In this document: in pieces, positions 32,908 through 42,205 of the stretch
Position numbering within the stretch: position 1 is the stretch's first letter
Layout of the letters: the number at the start of each line of letters is the position of its first letter
Origin: Njordibacter sp028825405
GTDB lineage: Bacteria > Pseudomonadota > Gammaproteobacteria > Pseudomonadales > Balneatricaceae
Direction: 5' to 3'
Assembly: GCF_047730065.1 (NCBI RefSeq)
Contig: NZ_CP159829.1
Location: 2,356,001 to 2,420,000, forward strand
DNA length: 64,000 nucleotides
The notes under the pieces: generated by a model
The model's input: the letters and a program-made list of their open reading frames with translations, nothing else
Database searches by the model: none
Told to the model about the DNA's origin: nothing
Translations under genes and position numbers: made by a program

Positions 32908-35094
32908 ATGCTTAATAAATCGTTAATATTGCAACAGACGTCTCTGCAAGAGCGCAATGTCGGTTATCAACCGCCTCGCTTGGCGCCGCACTCCCAAACT
33001 AGTATGGGTCGGCTACTGATTGACGAATTGCAACAAGCAGCAAGTCTGGTTGACTTTAAAGAGATGCTTAACCGATCTGCGGCGCTCACTAAATTCGCCA
33101 AACAACTGCCCACGTCTGCAATTTTGCTCGATGACCTCAAAGTAATGGTGAAAGGAGATACGCTTCACTGCCTTTTGGCGATTGAAACTTTGGCAGTCAT
33201 TGAAGATGAAAGTGTTAACGCCCTTTTAGTCGAATGTTTAGCCCATACCGATGCCAGTGTTCGACGCCAAGTGACATGGAAACTATCTGAGAGGAACCTC
33301 GTTGCACCTGCTTTACCCCAACTGGTGCAGCAACTGTGCCTGGGTGGCATCGATACAATGCACGCCCATCAAACCTTATACCATTGGGCAAAGTCAGAGC
33401 CTCAGATCGTCTCTGCAACTATAATTAATGCGCTGACAGCTCATGGCGACGTCTTAATGCGTGCTCGATTAGTAGATCTTTTAGGTACCCTAAGGGGCAC
33501 CAAGGTGAACGCAATACTCGCACGCCTGGCTGCTGATCATAACGAAACTGTCTCAGTGCGACTCGCAGCCATTAGTGCCATGGGTTGTCGCATCGGTCCA
33601 TTCGACGACCTACTGCGCCAATTGAAACGTCAAGACAGCGACATTGGCGCCTACGCATCACTCGCCCTTAATGACCAAAAAATGCTTCATAGCAGTGCCT
33701 TACCGCGGCCTGATGGAGGCTTACGTGTGTGTCAGCTAGTGCTGGCAAATGTGGATAAAACCCTCAGTGCAGGCGGCTGTGGTGAGACCGGTGGCGTCGC
33801 CAGCTTACTCGTCTCTTTAGGAGATGCACTTGCGCGCCAACCCAGCATTGACCAAGTATTAACGCTTGGATTGGGCAGCGTTGAGGATGCGGTTAATAAT
33901 CTCAGTGCCCCTATTAATACACCACAACCCTATCGTATCATCACCGCAGGCGATGACATGCGCCCAATGAACAGCGCTAATGCTTGGGAACACTTACCTG
34001 TTCTTAAACGCAGCATTCAAAGGTGTATAGGTCACTTTGGAGCCATCGACCTCATTCACTTACGCATGCTTGATGCCGCCACTTTTGCAGCGGCAGATGT
34101 CGCCCATAACATGGCTATACCCATCTGCTTTAGTTTCGCCCCAGACCCACAAAATACAGTGCATGCTCTGCATGCTGGGGGTCAATTAAGTCGCAGTGCG
34201 TTTGTCGATGCCGATGCTCAGAGCAACCTTTGGTTTCGGGCTCGGATGCTTGAGCAAATGGGCCGCAGTGTGAGTCATGTGGCACTATTTCCACAACCTA
34301 AGTGCAAACTGTTACTGCAAGATATTCGCAAAGACCTGCGCCAGCACAAACAACAATCGGTCACTATTGCAGAAGGTATTGATATACAGCTTATCCGTCA
34401 GGCGGCAGAGCAATATGCAGAAACTAAACCCCATGAAACGAAGGGTGTTATTGCAGATTTAGCGCAAAATATAGCTGCTAGTCGCCGCCATTTACCCTTA
34501 TTACTGAGTGTTGGCCGGTTTCACCCTGTGAAGGGTATGGATCGAATTGCAGCGGCTTGGGCAGCTGACCCACTGCTATACAATGCCTGCAATTTGGTCA
34601 TGGTTGGAGGCAATCTCAACCATCCATCGGCGGTAGAAAAAACGGTCATGGAGGCCATAGATAGTGCTATGCCTGTGAGTGATCATCGGCGGGCTGGAGT
34701 CATCCTAATGGGTGGTCGCCCACGAGCAGACATTGCACAACTGATGGTAGCCACTATGCTAGGGTGTGCAGATTTTTGGGCACCCGGTGGAATTTATGTT
34801 GATGGTGCTCGCAAAGAGGAGTTTGGATTAGCTTTAATTGAAGCCCTAGCAACGGGGCTGGTGGTGGTTGCTCCAAGCACTGGAGGACCTTCAACTTACG
34901 TTGATAATGACCATACCGGTATTTTAGTGGACCCTGAACAGGATCTTGGCCAAGCCATCCACCGAGGCTTTGCCCTAGTTGAGCATGCGGGCAGACGCCT
35001 GACCGCTCAAAATATGGTGGCGCAACACTATGCCATTGACACCATGGCCGAGAAACTCGCCTCTTTGTATCAAACGGTGCGAGACAAACCATGA
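32908..35094 (+). CDS. HEAT-repeat-like domain fused to GT4 glycosyltransferase
   Basis: 728 residues from the ATG at 32908; the frame is open from a GTG at 32824 but those 28 residues look non-coding. Residues about 50-265 are helical pairs in HEAT style (for example 'VNALLVECLAHTDASVRRQV', 'NETVSVRLAAISAMGC'). Residues about 270-728 are a GT-B enzyme: N-terminal Rossmann lobe with 'ETGGVASLLVSLGDALARQP', C-terminal GT4 lobe with 'SVGRFHPVKGMDRIAAAW', 'ADFWAPGGIYVDGARKEEFG' and the EX7E motif (E638, E645). No signal peptide. GT4 enzymes are retaining transferases using nucleotide sugars; the lobe resembles sucrose-phosphate-synthase-like members. Acceptor unknown. The stop overlaps the next gene by ATGA. 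Confidence 0.8.
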   Translation: MLNKSLILQQTSLQERNVGYQPPRLAPHSQTSMGRLLIDELQQAASLVDFKEMLNRSAALTKFAKQLPTSAILLDDLKVMVKGDTLHCLLAIETLAVIEDESVNALLVECLAHTDASVRRQVTWKLSERNLVAPALPQLVQQLCLGGIDTMHAHQTLYHWAKSEPQIVSATIINALTAHGDVLMRARLVDLLGTLRGTKVNAILARLAADHNETVSVRLAAISAMGCRIGPFDDLLRQLKRQDSDIGAYASLALNDQKMLHSSALPRPDGGLRVCQLVLANVDKTLSAGGCGETGGVASLLVSLGDALARQPSIDQVLTLGLGSVEDAVNNLSAPINTPQPYRIITAGDDMRPMNSANAWEHLPVLKRSIQRCIGHFGAIDLIHLRMLDAATFAAADVAHNMAIPICFSFAPDPQNTVHALHAGGQLSRSAFVDADAQSNLWFRARMLEQMGRSVSHVALFPQPKCKLLLQDIRKDLRQHKQQSVTIAEGIDIQLIRQAAEQYAETKPHETKGVIADLAQNIAASRRHLPLLLSVGRFHPVKGMDRIAAAWAADPLLYNACNLVMVGGNLNHPSAVEKTVMEAIDSAMPVSDHRRAGVILMGGRPRADIAQLMVATMLGCADFWAPGGIYVDGARKEEFGLALIEALATGLVVVAPSTGGPSTYVDNDHTGILVDPEQDLGQAIHRGFALVEHAGRRLTAQNMVAQHYAIDTMAEKLASLYQTVRDKP

Positions 35095-36356
35095 CTTTAC
35101 TGGTCATCAGTCCAGATTTTATTTCACACTATAGCCCCTTGGCAGTGGTTGCTAGAGCAGCCAAGCAGGCTGGTATGCGGGTCATTTTCGCGACCGGCAC
35201 TAATATGGCAACCCATGTGGAAGCTGAGGGATTTGAATGGACCTTGCTGCAATTAAGTCAAGGAGCCAACAGTGGTATTGTCAATCAAAATCCTGCTATC
35301 AAGCGTTTTTTGAGTGCTACTCGAGAAGGCCCTATAGCGACAATCCGTTGCCAAGCATTAGATAGAGAAAAGGATTTGCTTTGGGAACCAGTGCAAGTGG
35401 CTCGCAGAATTGCACAACTGTGTGAGCAGATTAACCCAGATAATATCTTAGTAGATCATGTTTCCTTTGGTTCAACTTTAGGCGTTTATGCCACAGGTAG
35501 ACGCTTTACTACTCTTGTTCCGGGTCATCCTAGCCAGCTCCCAGTAGGTAAAGAACGCTATGGAATTCCAGCCACTTGGCCAGCCTGCATGCAACCAGAG
35601 CCCAACGCGCTGACAGACCAAGAAGACATTACCGACCGAGTGACGAAAACGTTTACAGACCGGTGGAATGCGGCATTAGCAATCATTGCCCCGACCATGT
35701 CACCTGTAAAAGACGCCTTTCGAGTGCATGGTAACCAAGTCCTCTATAACAGCTCAAACCATTATCACCCTTTTGAACGCTCACCACATTTGCCCATTCA
35801 CCATGAGTTTGTTGGACCACTAGTGCGAGACGAAGAGCTGGCAAAGCCATTCCAACAATGGTTAGCACAGGAACCTGAAAAGCCATTAGTTTATGTGGCC
35901 TTAGGCACTTTCTTGTCACACCGAGCAGATGTGTTAAGCAATATAGCCATAGCCCTGCAGCAAGCCAATGTGCGGGTGGCTATGGCCATTGGTGCTAGCC
36001 CTATGACAGCATTTGAATCCTTACCAGTGGGCTGGTTAATTGCACCAAGCTTACCCCAAGTTGCACTCTTGGGTGAATGTGACCTGGTTATCCACCATGG
36101 CGGCAACAATAGTGTTCAAGAGGCACTGGCGTTGGGCGTGCGGCAGATCATATTGCCCTTTTCAACGGACCAGTTTGCCAATGCAGCGGATTTAGAACGG
36201 ACGGGGCAAGCGACGGTAATATCACCCAACCATATTTGTGCAACCAGCTTCGCTCAGGTGGTTAAGGTCACCCTGACGTTACCTGAGCCAAAACCCATCA
36301 TGGCCCAAAGTTGCGCTACATTAGCCCGTATTTTAAGGACTCCAATAGAGGCCTAA
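35091..36356 (+). CDS. GT1-family (UGT/MGT-like) glycosyltransferase
   Basis: 421 residues, GT-B fold. The N-terminal lobe opens 'MTLLVISPDFISHYSPLAVV' as in enzymes acting on small lipophilic acceptors; the donor lobe has 'EKPLVYVALGTFLSHRADVL' and 'DLVIHHGGNNSVQEALALGV' (331-350) followed by 'ILPFSTDQFANA', the UGT donor-binding pattern. GT1 enzymes invert configuration and glycosylate carotenoids, macrolides, sterols or similar compounds. Its ATG overlaps the stop of the HEAT-GT4 gene by four bases, so the two enzymes are made together and likely add successive sugars to one acceptor. Confidence 0.88.
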   Translation: MTLLVISPDFISHYSPLAVVARAAKQAGMRVIFATGTNMATHVEAEGFEWTLLQLSQGANSGIVNQNPAIKRFLSATREGPIATIRCQALDREKDLLWEPVQVARRIAQLCEQINPDNILVDHVSFGSTLGVYATGRRFTTLVPGHPSQLPVGKERYGIPATWPACMQPEPNALTDQEDITDRVTKTFTDRWNAALAIIAPTMSPVKDAFRVHGNQVLYNSSNHYHPFERSPHLPIHHEFVGPLVRDEELAKPFQQWLAQEPEKPLVYVALGTFLSHRADVLSNIAIALQQANVRVAMAIGASPMTAFESLPVGWLIAPSLPQVALLGECDLVIHHGGNNSVQEALALGVRQIILPFSTDQFANAADLERTGQATVISPNHICATSFAQVVKVTLTLPEPKPIMAQSCATLARILRTPIEA

Positions 36357-36449
36357 TTGATCGCCCATTGTGCATTGCTAAGCCCCAATAGAGGGTTTAT
36401 TCTCTGGACACAGACTGTTGTTTAAGATCAATGTTCACGAGACGCTAAT

Positions 36450-37580
36450 ATGGCCTTCGAAACGATAAAAATCCCCTCAGCAAGCGTGGGTAACCAAGCT
36501 CATATTCACCTGCATCGATTTGGGCCTAAGGGTGTTAAAGGTGTTAAAAAAGTTTATATTCAGGCGGGTTTGCATGCGGACGAACACCCAGGGTTACTAG
36601 TCGCTCAGCATTTGCTTAGGCATTTAGAGCAACTGGACCAACAAAATGCGCTTAAGGCAGAAATTGTTTTAGTGCCATTTGCTAACCCTGTAGGTTTAAG
36701 ACAAAAAACCTTTGGCCATTTGGTGGGCCGCTGTGATTGGCACACAGGGCGAAATTTTAACCGCCACATGGCCATCGATCCTCAGCAAGTGGAAGCGAGC
36801 TTAGCCCCATCTTTTGGCAGTGACGCCATAGAGAATGATCGCCTTATGCGCCTCGGTCTTAAGCATTTGGTTGCACAACGACACGATGATTTTGAAATAA
36901 ATTCATTACACAAAATATTACTTTCACAATCCATTGATGCCCACTATGTATTCGACCTGCATTGTGATGATGTTGCACTACCCCATGTATTTTATGGACT
37001 GCACCAACAAGAAATGGGGCAGACACTGGCCCAGTGTCTGGGCTTTACAATTTGTTTAGAGGAAGATGTTACAGGCACCGTTGCATTTGACGGCACCCAT
37101 ACCCAACCTTGGGTTAATATGCAAAATCATCATGCTCAACCTGTATTTTCAACACCTTGTTTTGCGGCCACCCTCGAATTGCGTGGTCGCAGTGATGTAG
37201 ACCCTAAACTGGCAGAGCAAGATTGCTTAGGCATTTTAGATTTCCTCGCCCATGAACATTTAATAGAGCGAATACCCTCACCAAAAAAGCCCATTGCATT
37301 GAAGCCGTGCAGAGTAGATCAGGTGAGAACGGTGAAGGCCACTGCATCAGGTATTATCACCTATCGATCTAAGCTAGGTGAGACACTAAAGGCTGGAGGA
37401 GCCTTTGCAGACTTGGTTCTAGTTGATCATCCTAAAGCCAAATCTATCCCTATACTAGCACCTTGCAATGGCTACTTATTTAGCCAAACAGGCCAATTCT
37501 TTATCACCAAGGGCGATACGGTGGCCATGCTATCGACCCAAGAACAGCATATTCAAGCGGGTACACAACTTGCTTTTTAA
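36450..37580 (+). CDS. M14-family zinc deacylase (succinylglutamate desuccinylase/aspartoacylase type)
   Basis: 376 residues. Zinc-binding motif 'GLHADEHPG' (His and Glu) and the second ligand in 'VFDLHCDD'; 'CFAATLELRGRSDVD' contains the catalytic-glutamate region. A C-terminal barrel-like domain (about 290-370, 'TASGIITYRSKLGETLKAGG' and 'ILAPCNGYLF') is typical of the AstE/AspA-like group. These enzymes remove N-acyl groups from amino acids such as N-succinylglutamate or N-acetyl-diaminobutyrate. No arginine-degradation ast genes are nearby. Substrate unknown. Confidence 0.85.
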   Translation: MAFETIKIPSASVGNQAHIHLHRFGPKGVKGVKKVYIQAGLHADEHPGLLVAQHLLRHLEQLDQQNALKAEIVLVPFANPVGLRQKTFGHLVGRCDWHTGRNFNRHMAIDPQQVEASLAPSFGSDAIENDRLMRLGLKHLVAQRHDDFEINSLHKILLSQSIDAHYVFDLHCDDVALPHVFYGLHQQEMGQTLAQCLGFTICLEEDVTGTVAFDGTHTQPWVNMQNHHAQPVFSTPCFAATLELRGRSDVDPKLAEQDCLGILDFLAHEHLIERIPSPKKPIALKPCRVDQVRTVKATASGIITYRSKLGETLKAGGAFADLVLVDHPKAKSIPILAPCNGYLFSQTGQFFITKGDTVAMLSTQEQHIQAGTQLAF

Positions 37581-37687
37581 AGCTCATTGATTCCCGTTAA
37601 GCATGCTTCTCCCTTAGTTTGGCTGCATCAAATCAGCTGACTCAGCGCCAAGATTTGGGTGGATTCATCAGTTTGGTTTGGTTTAGT

Positions 37688-39013
37688 TTAGTTTTCTTTG
37701 CGAGCAATAATAGCATCGCGCATTAAACGCAAACGCACACCCCAACTCAATATCGGCTGTGGGGGTAATGGGGTAGGTTTGGGACGTGCTTGGATCATAG
37801 CGATTGCATCTGTCATTTGGCCACTAGCCATGTAAGCCATTTGTTCACCAAACAAGGTCGCTAAGCCAATGCCGCCACCGTTGTAGCAGCCAGCCACCAA
37901 TAACTTTGAATCTAATTGATCAAACACTTGGCCGTTATTACCACTGACACAGGTGACACCAGACCAACAGCTATCAAACACGGAGGCGTCTAATTGTGGG
38001 AAACGACGCTTTAAACCGCGCTGATGGACACGCTTGCGCTTCACTAATTGGCTTTGTGACATATTCATGGCAGGCCATACTTCCGCAGTATTGCGCACCA
38101 TAATACGTCGATCTTCAGTTAAGCGAACAGTCGCACCCATGGCCTGAGCAGACAGCAAACCCCATGCCTTAGGGTTGCCAATTGCGGCATACTCAGCATC
38201 ACTTAGGGGGCGCGTCATGCTTGCCGTCAAGGTTAATGGAAAAGCGCGCTTGCGCTTTAATCCAGCGCTCGACATAAAGCCATTAACCGCCATCAACAAA
38301 GCTGGAGCTTTCACTTGACCCATAGGGGTTGAAACTAAAAAGTCTGGACCTTGTTTTTGCCAAGTTAATACCGGACTGTTTTCATAAAGGGTGACATTAG
38401 CAGGCAGGATATCTATGTAGGCCCGGGCTAACTTAGCCGGCTGCAACATAATACCACCGGCGGTCCACAAGGCTTGGGTATAATAATGAGTGCCCAAACG
38501 TTGATATAATTGGTCACCTGAGAGCACACGATGTTCTAGCTCTAGCTCCTGCAATAAGTCACTAAAGCGCTGCAATTTAGCTTCGTGGGCCGGCACCGCA
38601 GTGGCATGAAACTTACCACTCTCGTCCCAATCACAGTCTATTTGATGGTGATTAACGAGTTCTCTGACACAATCTACCCCAGCTTTGTTAAGCCTATACT
38701 TTTCACGATATTGCTGTAGCCCTGTGTCAGACATGTGACCATCATTAAGGGTTGAGTCGACAAGGTAGCCAGAGTTGCGTGCACTCGCCCCTTCACCTGC
38801 CCGTTGCGCCTCAATAATGATAACTTTAGCATTTGGATTGAGTTGGGCAAACTTTCGAGCTGCTGACAAGCCCGTATAACCGGCGCCAACAATAACAAAA
38901 TCACCCACCTGCTCACCTTGCAGACTGGCATTAGTCGGTCGTAAAGGCAGTCCCTGCGTCCACCCACAGGTTTGATCATTACCGGGTAATGGTGCAAATA
39001 TTTTGGTCTTCAT
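37688..39013 (-). CDS. FAD-dependent amine oxidase (DAO/PuuB-like)
   Basis: 441 residues. FAD dinucleotide motif 'DFVIVGAGYTGLSAARKFA' (about 38-56) and the family word 'GEGASARNSGYLVDS'; 'TCVSGNNGQVFDQ' and 'GCYNGGGIGLATLFGEQMA' follow near the C-terminus. The closest known type is gamma-glutamylputrescine oxidase (PuuB) and related oxidases that oxidise secondary amines. The start overlaps the stop of the small gene upstream (ATGA at 39010-39013). No other puu gene is present. The stop codon lies in a GTTTG/GTTTA repeat run (37671-37695). Confidence 0.88.
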   Translation of the reverse strand: MKTKIFAPLPGNDQTCGWTQGLPLRPTNASLQGEQVGDFVIVGAGYTGLSAARKFAQLNPNAKVIIIEAQRAGEGASARNSGYLVDSTLNDGHMSDTGLQQYREKYRLNKAGVDCVRELVNHHQIDCDWDESGKFHATAVPAHEAKLQRFSDLLQELELEHRVLSGDQLYQRLGTHYYTQALWTAGGIMLQPAKLARAYIDILPANVTLYENSPVLTWQKQGPDFLVSTPMGQVKAPALLMAVNGFMSSAGLKRKRAFPLTLTASMTRPLSDAEYAAIGNPKAWGLLSAQAMGATVRLTEDRRIMVRNTAEVWPAMNMSQSQLVKRKRVHQRGLKRRFPQLDASVFDSCWSGVTCVSGNNGQVFDQLDSKLLVAGCYNGGGIGLATLFGEQMAYMASGQMTDAIAMIQARPKPTPLPPQPILSWGVRLRLMRDAIIARKEN

Positions 39014-39315
39014 TCGAGGCCAGCATCAAGCTGTCGCATGTACTCCACAGGGTCAATAGCGATACCTAATGAGCGTTTTTCGATATAGAAGCCTTTTTTG
39101 GATTCACGAAAGCGAAAACAAACATAAGCACCTAACTCAAACTCAAGATCCTTATTGGCGGAGAAGTAAGCGTACTCTTGTTCTGCTATCACTAAGGCGT
39201 GGATGTAGTATTCTGGCATGCCCAGCCATTCAACATGGGGACCGTCAGTAGTAACGGATTGAAGATGGCCACGGCCTTGCATGGCCTTAGCTTTAACGAA
39301 CGGTTTACGTGCCAT
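39010..39315 (-). CDS. Small protein of unknown function coupled to the amine oxidase
   Basis: 101 residues, no known motif recognised. It is basic at the N-terminus ('MARKPFVKAKAMQGRGH'), then mixed beta-strand-like sequence ('GAYVCFRFRESKKGFYIEKR'). It overlaps the oxidase gene by four bases, so the two are translationally coupled; it may be a small partner or regulator. Reality of the gene is supported by that overlap and by even codon composition. Confidence 0.7.
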   Translation of the reverse strand: MARKPFVKAKAMQGRGHLQSVTTDGPHVEWLGMPEYYIHALVIAEQEYAYFSANKDLEFELGAYVCFRFRESKKGFYIEKRSLGIAIDPVEYMRQLDAGLE

Positions 39316-39543
39316 AACTAACTCAGTTAGAGGAATAGTCTGTATTGTAGCTATCTAAAGACCTTTGTTCTAGACCCTGATAATCAATTGCACGAAATTC
39401 ATCAAGAAAGGCTATTGATGTCAGAAAATCATTGTTATTGTAGGTCCTTTAAAACACATGACCTCTCATGAAAGTGATTCATTCTGCAGCATAAATAGAA
39501 AATCTCTTTTATTAAATTTTCACACACACAGCTGTTAATATGT

Positions 39544-40242
39544 ATGCAAAAAAATAACCCAAATTGTTACTCGCTTGATCAGGTTGGAGTCATCCATTCC
39601 TGTTTTAAAGAAAAGTTTGCTACGCCAAGACAACCAGGTCTAGTGACTGCAGCGTTAGCTCAAGTTGAGCTGATTGAACCCTTTAATCAAATAGATACGG
39701 TGGATGGCCTCGAAGGCTTCTCTCATATTTGGCTTAGCTTTATCTTCCATCAGACGCTAGGTCAAGGCTGGAAACCTAAAGTACGGCCACCGAGGTTAGG
39801 GGGTAATAAAAAGCTGGGGGTGTTTGCTACCCGATCTACCTTTAGGCCCAATCCACTGGGGCTATCATTAGTTAAGCTAGAGTCAATTGATACCAGTAAG
39901 GGGGTTATTCTGCATGTGAGTGGAGCTGATTTAATCGACCAAACACCAATAGTTGATATTAAACCCTATCTGCCTTGGGTAGAGTCTGTACCTACAGCCC
40001 AAAGTGGCTTCGCCAGTGACGAGCAGATTCTTCAATTGCCTATCCACTTCAGCCCGCAAGCCCAGCACACATTACTCAACAGACCAGAACTGCGTGAACT
40101 TATTGAGCAGGTGTTACAGTATGACCCAAGACCCGCCTATCAAAAGGATCCAGAACGTGTTTATGGTTGCCACATTGCAGATATTAACCTACTTTGGCAG
40201 GTGGGTTTGGATCAAATAGATGTGATTGAAATCAGCTTATAA
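39544..40242 (+). CDS. trmO: tRNA (N6-threonylcarbamoyladenosine-37-N6)-methyltransferase TrmO
   Basis: 232 residues, TsaA-family beta-barrel. Motifs 'VGVIHSCFKEKFATPRQPG', 'LEGFSHIWLSFIFHQ', 'GVFATRSTFRPNPLGLSLVK' and 'VDIKPYLPW' match TrmO, including the C-terminal extension of about 80 residues. It adds a methyl group to t6A37 in threonine tRNA. The ATG at 39544 has no clear ribosome site, and the preceding 60 bases are very AT-rich. Confidence 0.93.
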   Translation: MQKNNPNCYSLDQVGVIHSCFKEKFATPRQPGLVTAALAQVELIEPFNQIDTVDGLEGFSHIWLSFIFHQTLGQGWKPKVRPPRLGGNKKLGVFATRSTFRPNPLGLSLVKLESIDTSKGVILHVSGADLIDQTPIVDIKPYLPWVESVPTAQSGFASDEQILQLPIHFSPQAQHTLLNRPELRELIEQVLQYDPRPAYQKDPERVYGCHIADINLLWQVGLDQIDVIEISL

Positions 40243-40294
40243 TGTCACTTAGCTATGCTAATATAGACCGATTGAAAGTTCACGCATAACACTT

Positions 40295-41599
40295 ATGACT
40301 CCTGCTCAGCTCATCGCTTTAGACCAACAGCATGTTTGGCACCCATACGCCTCTATGGACAGCCCTCCACCAGCATACCCTGTCGTTAGCGCCCATGGGG
40401 TAAGGTTGACCTTAGCTGATGGGCAAGAGTTGATTGATGGTATGGCCTCTTGGTGGTGTGCAGTGCATGGTTACAACCACCCTTACCTCAATGCTGCGAT
40501 GCATCAGCAAATCTCTGACATGTCCCATGTGATGTTCGGGGGTATTACTCACGCGCCTGCAGTCACGCTAGCCAAACGTCTAGTAGATCTCACCCCAAAA
40601 GGTTTAGATAAGGTATTTTTTGCTGACTCAGGATCAGTGGCTGTCGAAGTGGCCATTAAAATGGCCTTGCAATATTGGCACTCTCAGCACCAAGCCAAAA
40701 AGAATCGCATGCTCACCATTCGCAATGGTTACCATGGTGATACCTTTGGTGCCATGGCAGTATGTGATCCAGTGAATGGCATGCATTCACTGTTTGCCAG
40801 TGTTTTACCCCAGCACCATTTTGTTGACGCTCCTCCCATGGGTTTTGATCGCCCTTTAGAAACGGATGATCTCACAGAACTTGAAGACAAAATGCGTCAG
40901 TACCAACATGAAATAGCGGCCTTAATCTTAGAACCTATTGTGCAGGGCGCGGGCGGCATGCGCTTTTATAGTCCTCAATGGTTAAGAGGTGCAGCTAAAC
41001 TTTGTAAACAATATAATATTCTCTTAATCGCTGATGAAATTGCCACTGGGTTTGGTCGCAGCGGCGCTCTATTCGCTTGTGACCATGCTCAAGTTCAACC
41101 TGACATCATGTGCCTAGGTAAAGCCATTACTGGAGGCACTATGAGCTTTGCTGCCACCTTAACGACCCATGAAATTGCCACCAGCATCTCTCGAGGTGAA
41201 GCTAGTTGCTTCATGCATGGGCCTACTTTTATGGCCAATCCTTTGGCCTGCGCTGTGGCCAACGCAAGTTTAGATTTACTTGAGCAAAGCGACTGGAAAA
41301 ATCAGGTTGATGGCATCAATAAAGGCCTTCACCAATTACTCAGACCCGCTATAGACTTACCCTATGTGGAAGATGTGCGCGTGTTAGGTGCGATTGGGGT
41401 AATACAAGTCACCCAAACGGTTGACCTTGGCATCATACAAAAGATGTTCGTTGAAGATGGGGTGTGGGTGCGGCCATTTGGTAAATTAGTTTATGTCATG
41501 CCACCCTATGTTATGAGCCCAGAAGACTTGGCTTTATTGTGTAAGGGTATATTAAGAGTTCTGGCACGCTACTTTGGACAGCACCATGCCATTAATTAA
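40295..41599 (+). CDS. bioA: Adenosylmethionine-8-amino-7-oxononanoate aminotransferase
   Basis: 434 residues. It begins 'QHVWHPYASMD', specific to BioA; 'WWCAVHGYNHPYLNAAM' holds the substrate pocket, and the PLP lysine is in 'CLGKAITGGTMSFAATL'. It makes 7,8-diaminopelargonate for biotin, using SAM as amino donor. The other bio genes are not in the window. Its last 14 bases overlap the thioesterase gene. Confidence 0.96.
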   Translation: MTPAQLIALDQQHVWHPYASMDSPPPAYPVVSAHGVRLTLADGQELIDGMASWWCAVHGYNHPYLNAAMHQQISDMSHVMFGGITHAPAVTLAKRLVDLTPKGLDKVFFADSGSVAVEVAIKMALQYWHSQHQAKKNRMLTIRNGYHGDTFGAMAVCDPVNGMHSLFASVLPQHHFVDAPPMGFDRPLETDDLTELEDKMRQYQHEIAALILEPIVQGAGGMRFYSPQWLRGAAKLCKQYNILLIADEIATGFGRSGALFACDHAQVQPDIMCLGKAITGGTMSFAATLTTHEIATSISRGEASCFMHGPTFMANPLACAVANASLDLLEQSDWKNQVDGINKGLHQLLRPAIDLPYVEDVRVLGAIGVIQVTQTVDLGIIQKMFVEDGVWVRPFGKLVYVMPPYVMSPEDLALLCKGILRVLARYFGQHHAIN

Positions 41600-42008
41600 A
41601 ATCAACCCTCAGTTTGATGAGCTATTCCGTTGCAGCCTCCAAGTTAGGGTGGCTGACTTAAACTATGGTAACCATCTAGGAAACGATCAAATTCTGAGCT
41701 ATTTTCATGAAGGTCGAGTGTTGTGGCTAAATCAACATAGCCTCAGTGAAAAAGATGTAGGTGGCTGTGGTCTCATTATGGCGGCTACAAGTATTGAGTA
41801 CCTTGCGCAAGCATACTTGCATCAACACCTTGAATTAACCTTAGGTGTAAGAGCCGTTGGCAAGGCAAGATTCACCATAATCTATAAGCTCACAGAGCAA
41901 CAGACTGAGCATACCATAGCCCTTGGCGAAACTCATATGGGTTGTTTTGACTACCAAAATCAAAAGCCAGCCCTTGCACCTCAGTCATTTTTAGCTATCC
42001 TCACCTAG
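41586..42008 (+). CDS. Hotdog-fold acyl-CoA thioesterase (4HBT family)
   Basis: 140 residues from the ATG at 41586, inside the end of bioA; a TTG four codons earlier is possible. The 4HBT pattern is seen in 'QVRVADLNYGNHLGNDQIL' (conserved Asp/Asn-Gly-His) and 'EGRVLWLNQHS' with the next strand 'EYLAQAYLHQHLELTL'. It hydrolyses acyl-CoA or acyl-ACP thioesters. Overlap with bioA suggests coupled expression, perhaps linked to pimeloyl or other acyl groups, but this is not shown. Confidence 0.82.
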   Translation: MPLIKINPQFDELFRCSLQVRVADLNYGNHLGNDQILSYFHEGRVLWLNQHSLSEKDVGGCGLIMAATSIEYLAQAYLHQHLELTLGVRAVGKARFTIIYKLTEQQTEHTIALGETHMGCFDYQNQKPALAPQSFLAILT

Positions 42009-42205
42009 GGATCACAGGTGTAATGACGTCATCTGAATACCCAGGTTAGCTCAGCTGCTAAAGCTAATAGAGTTGCTACACGTTGGTTGTTAATAAAGTG
42101 AAAAATATTGCAAGACGATTCTTTTGCCTAAGCTTCATTAAACTTAAGCAAAGTATAAAATTTAACCCAATGGGTCAATGTGCCTGACAAGAATGGGGTG
42201 TTGAA

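Noticed and set aside
37671..37695. GTTTG/GTTTA pentamer run at the end of the amine oxidase gene
   Set aside because: Short and imperfect simple repeat; it includes the stop codon but shows no further structure.
42121..42175. Imperfect inverted repeat TTGCCTAAG/CTTAAGCAA between convergent genes
   Set aside because: One-base offset in the arms and no T-run; too weak to call a terminator.
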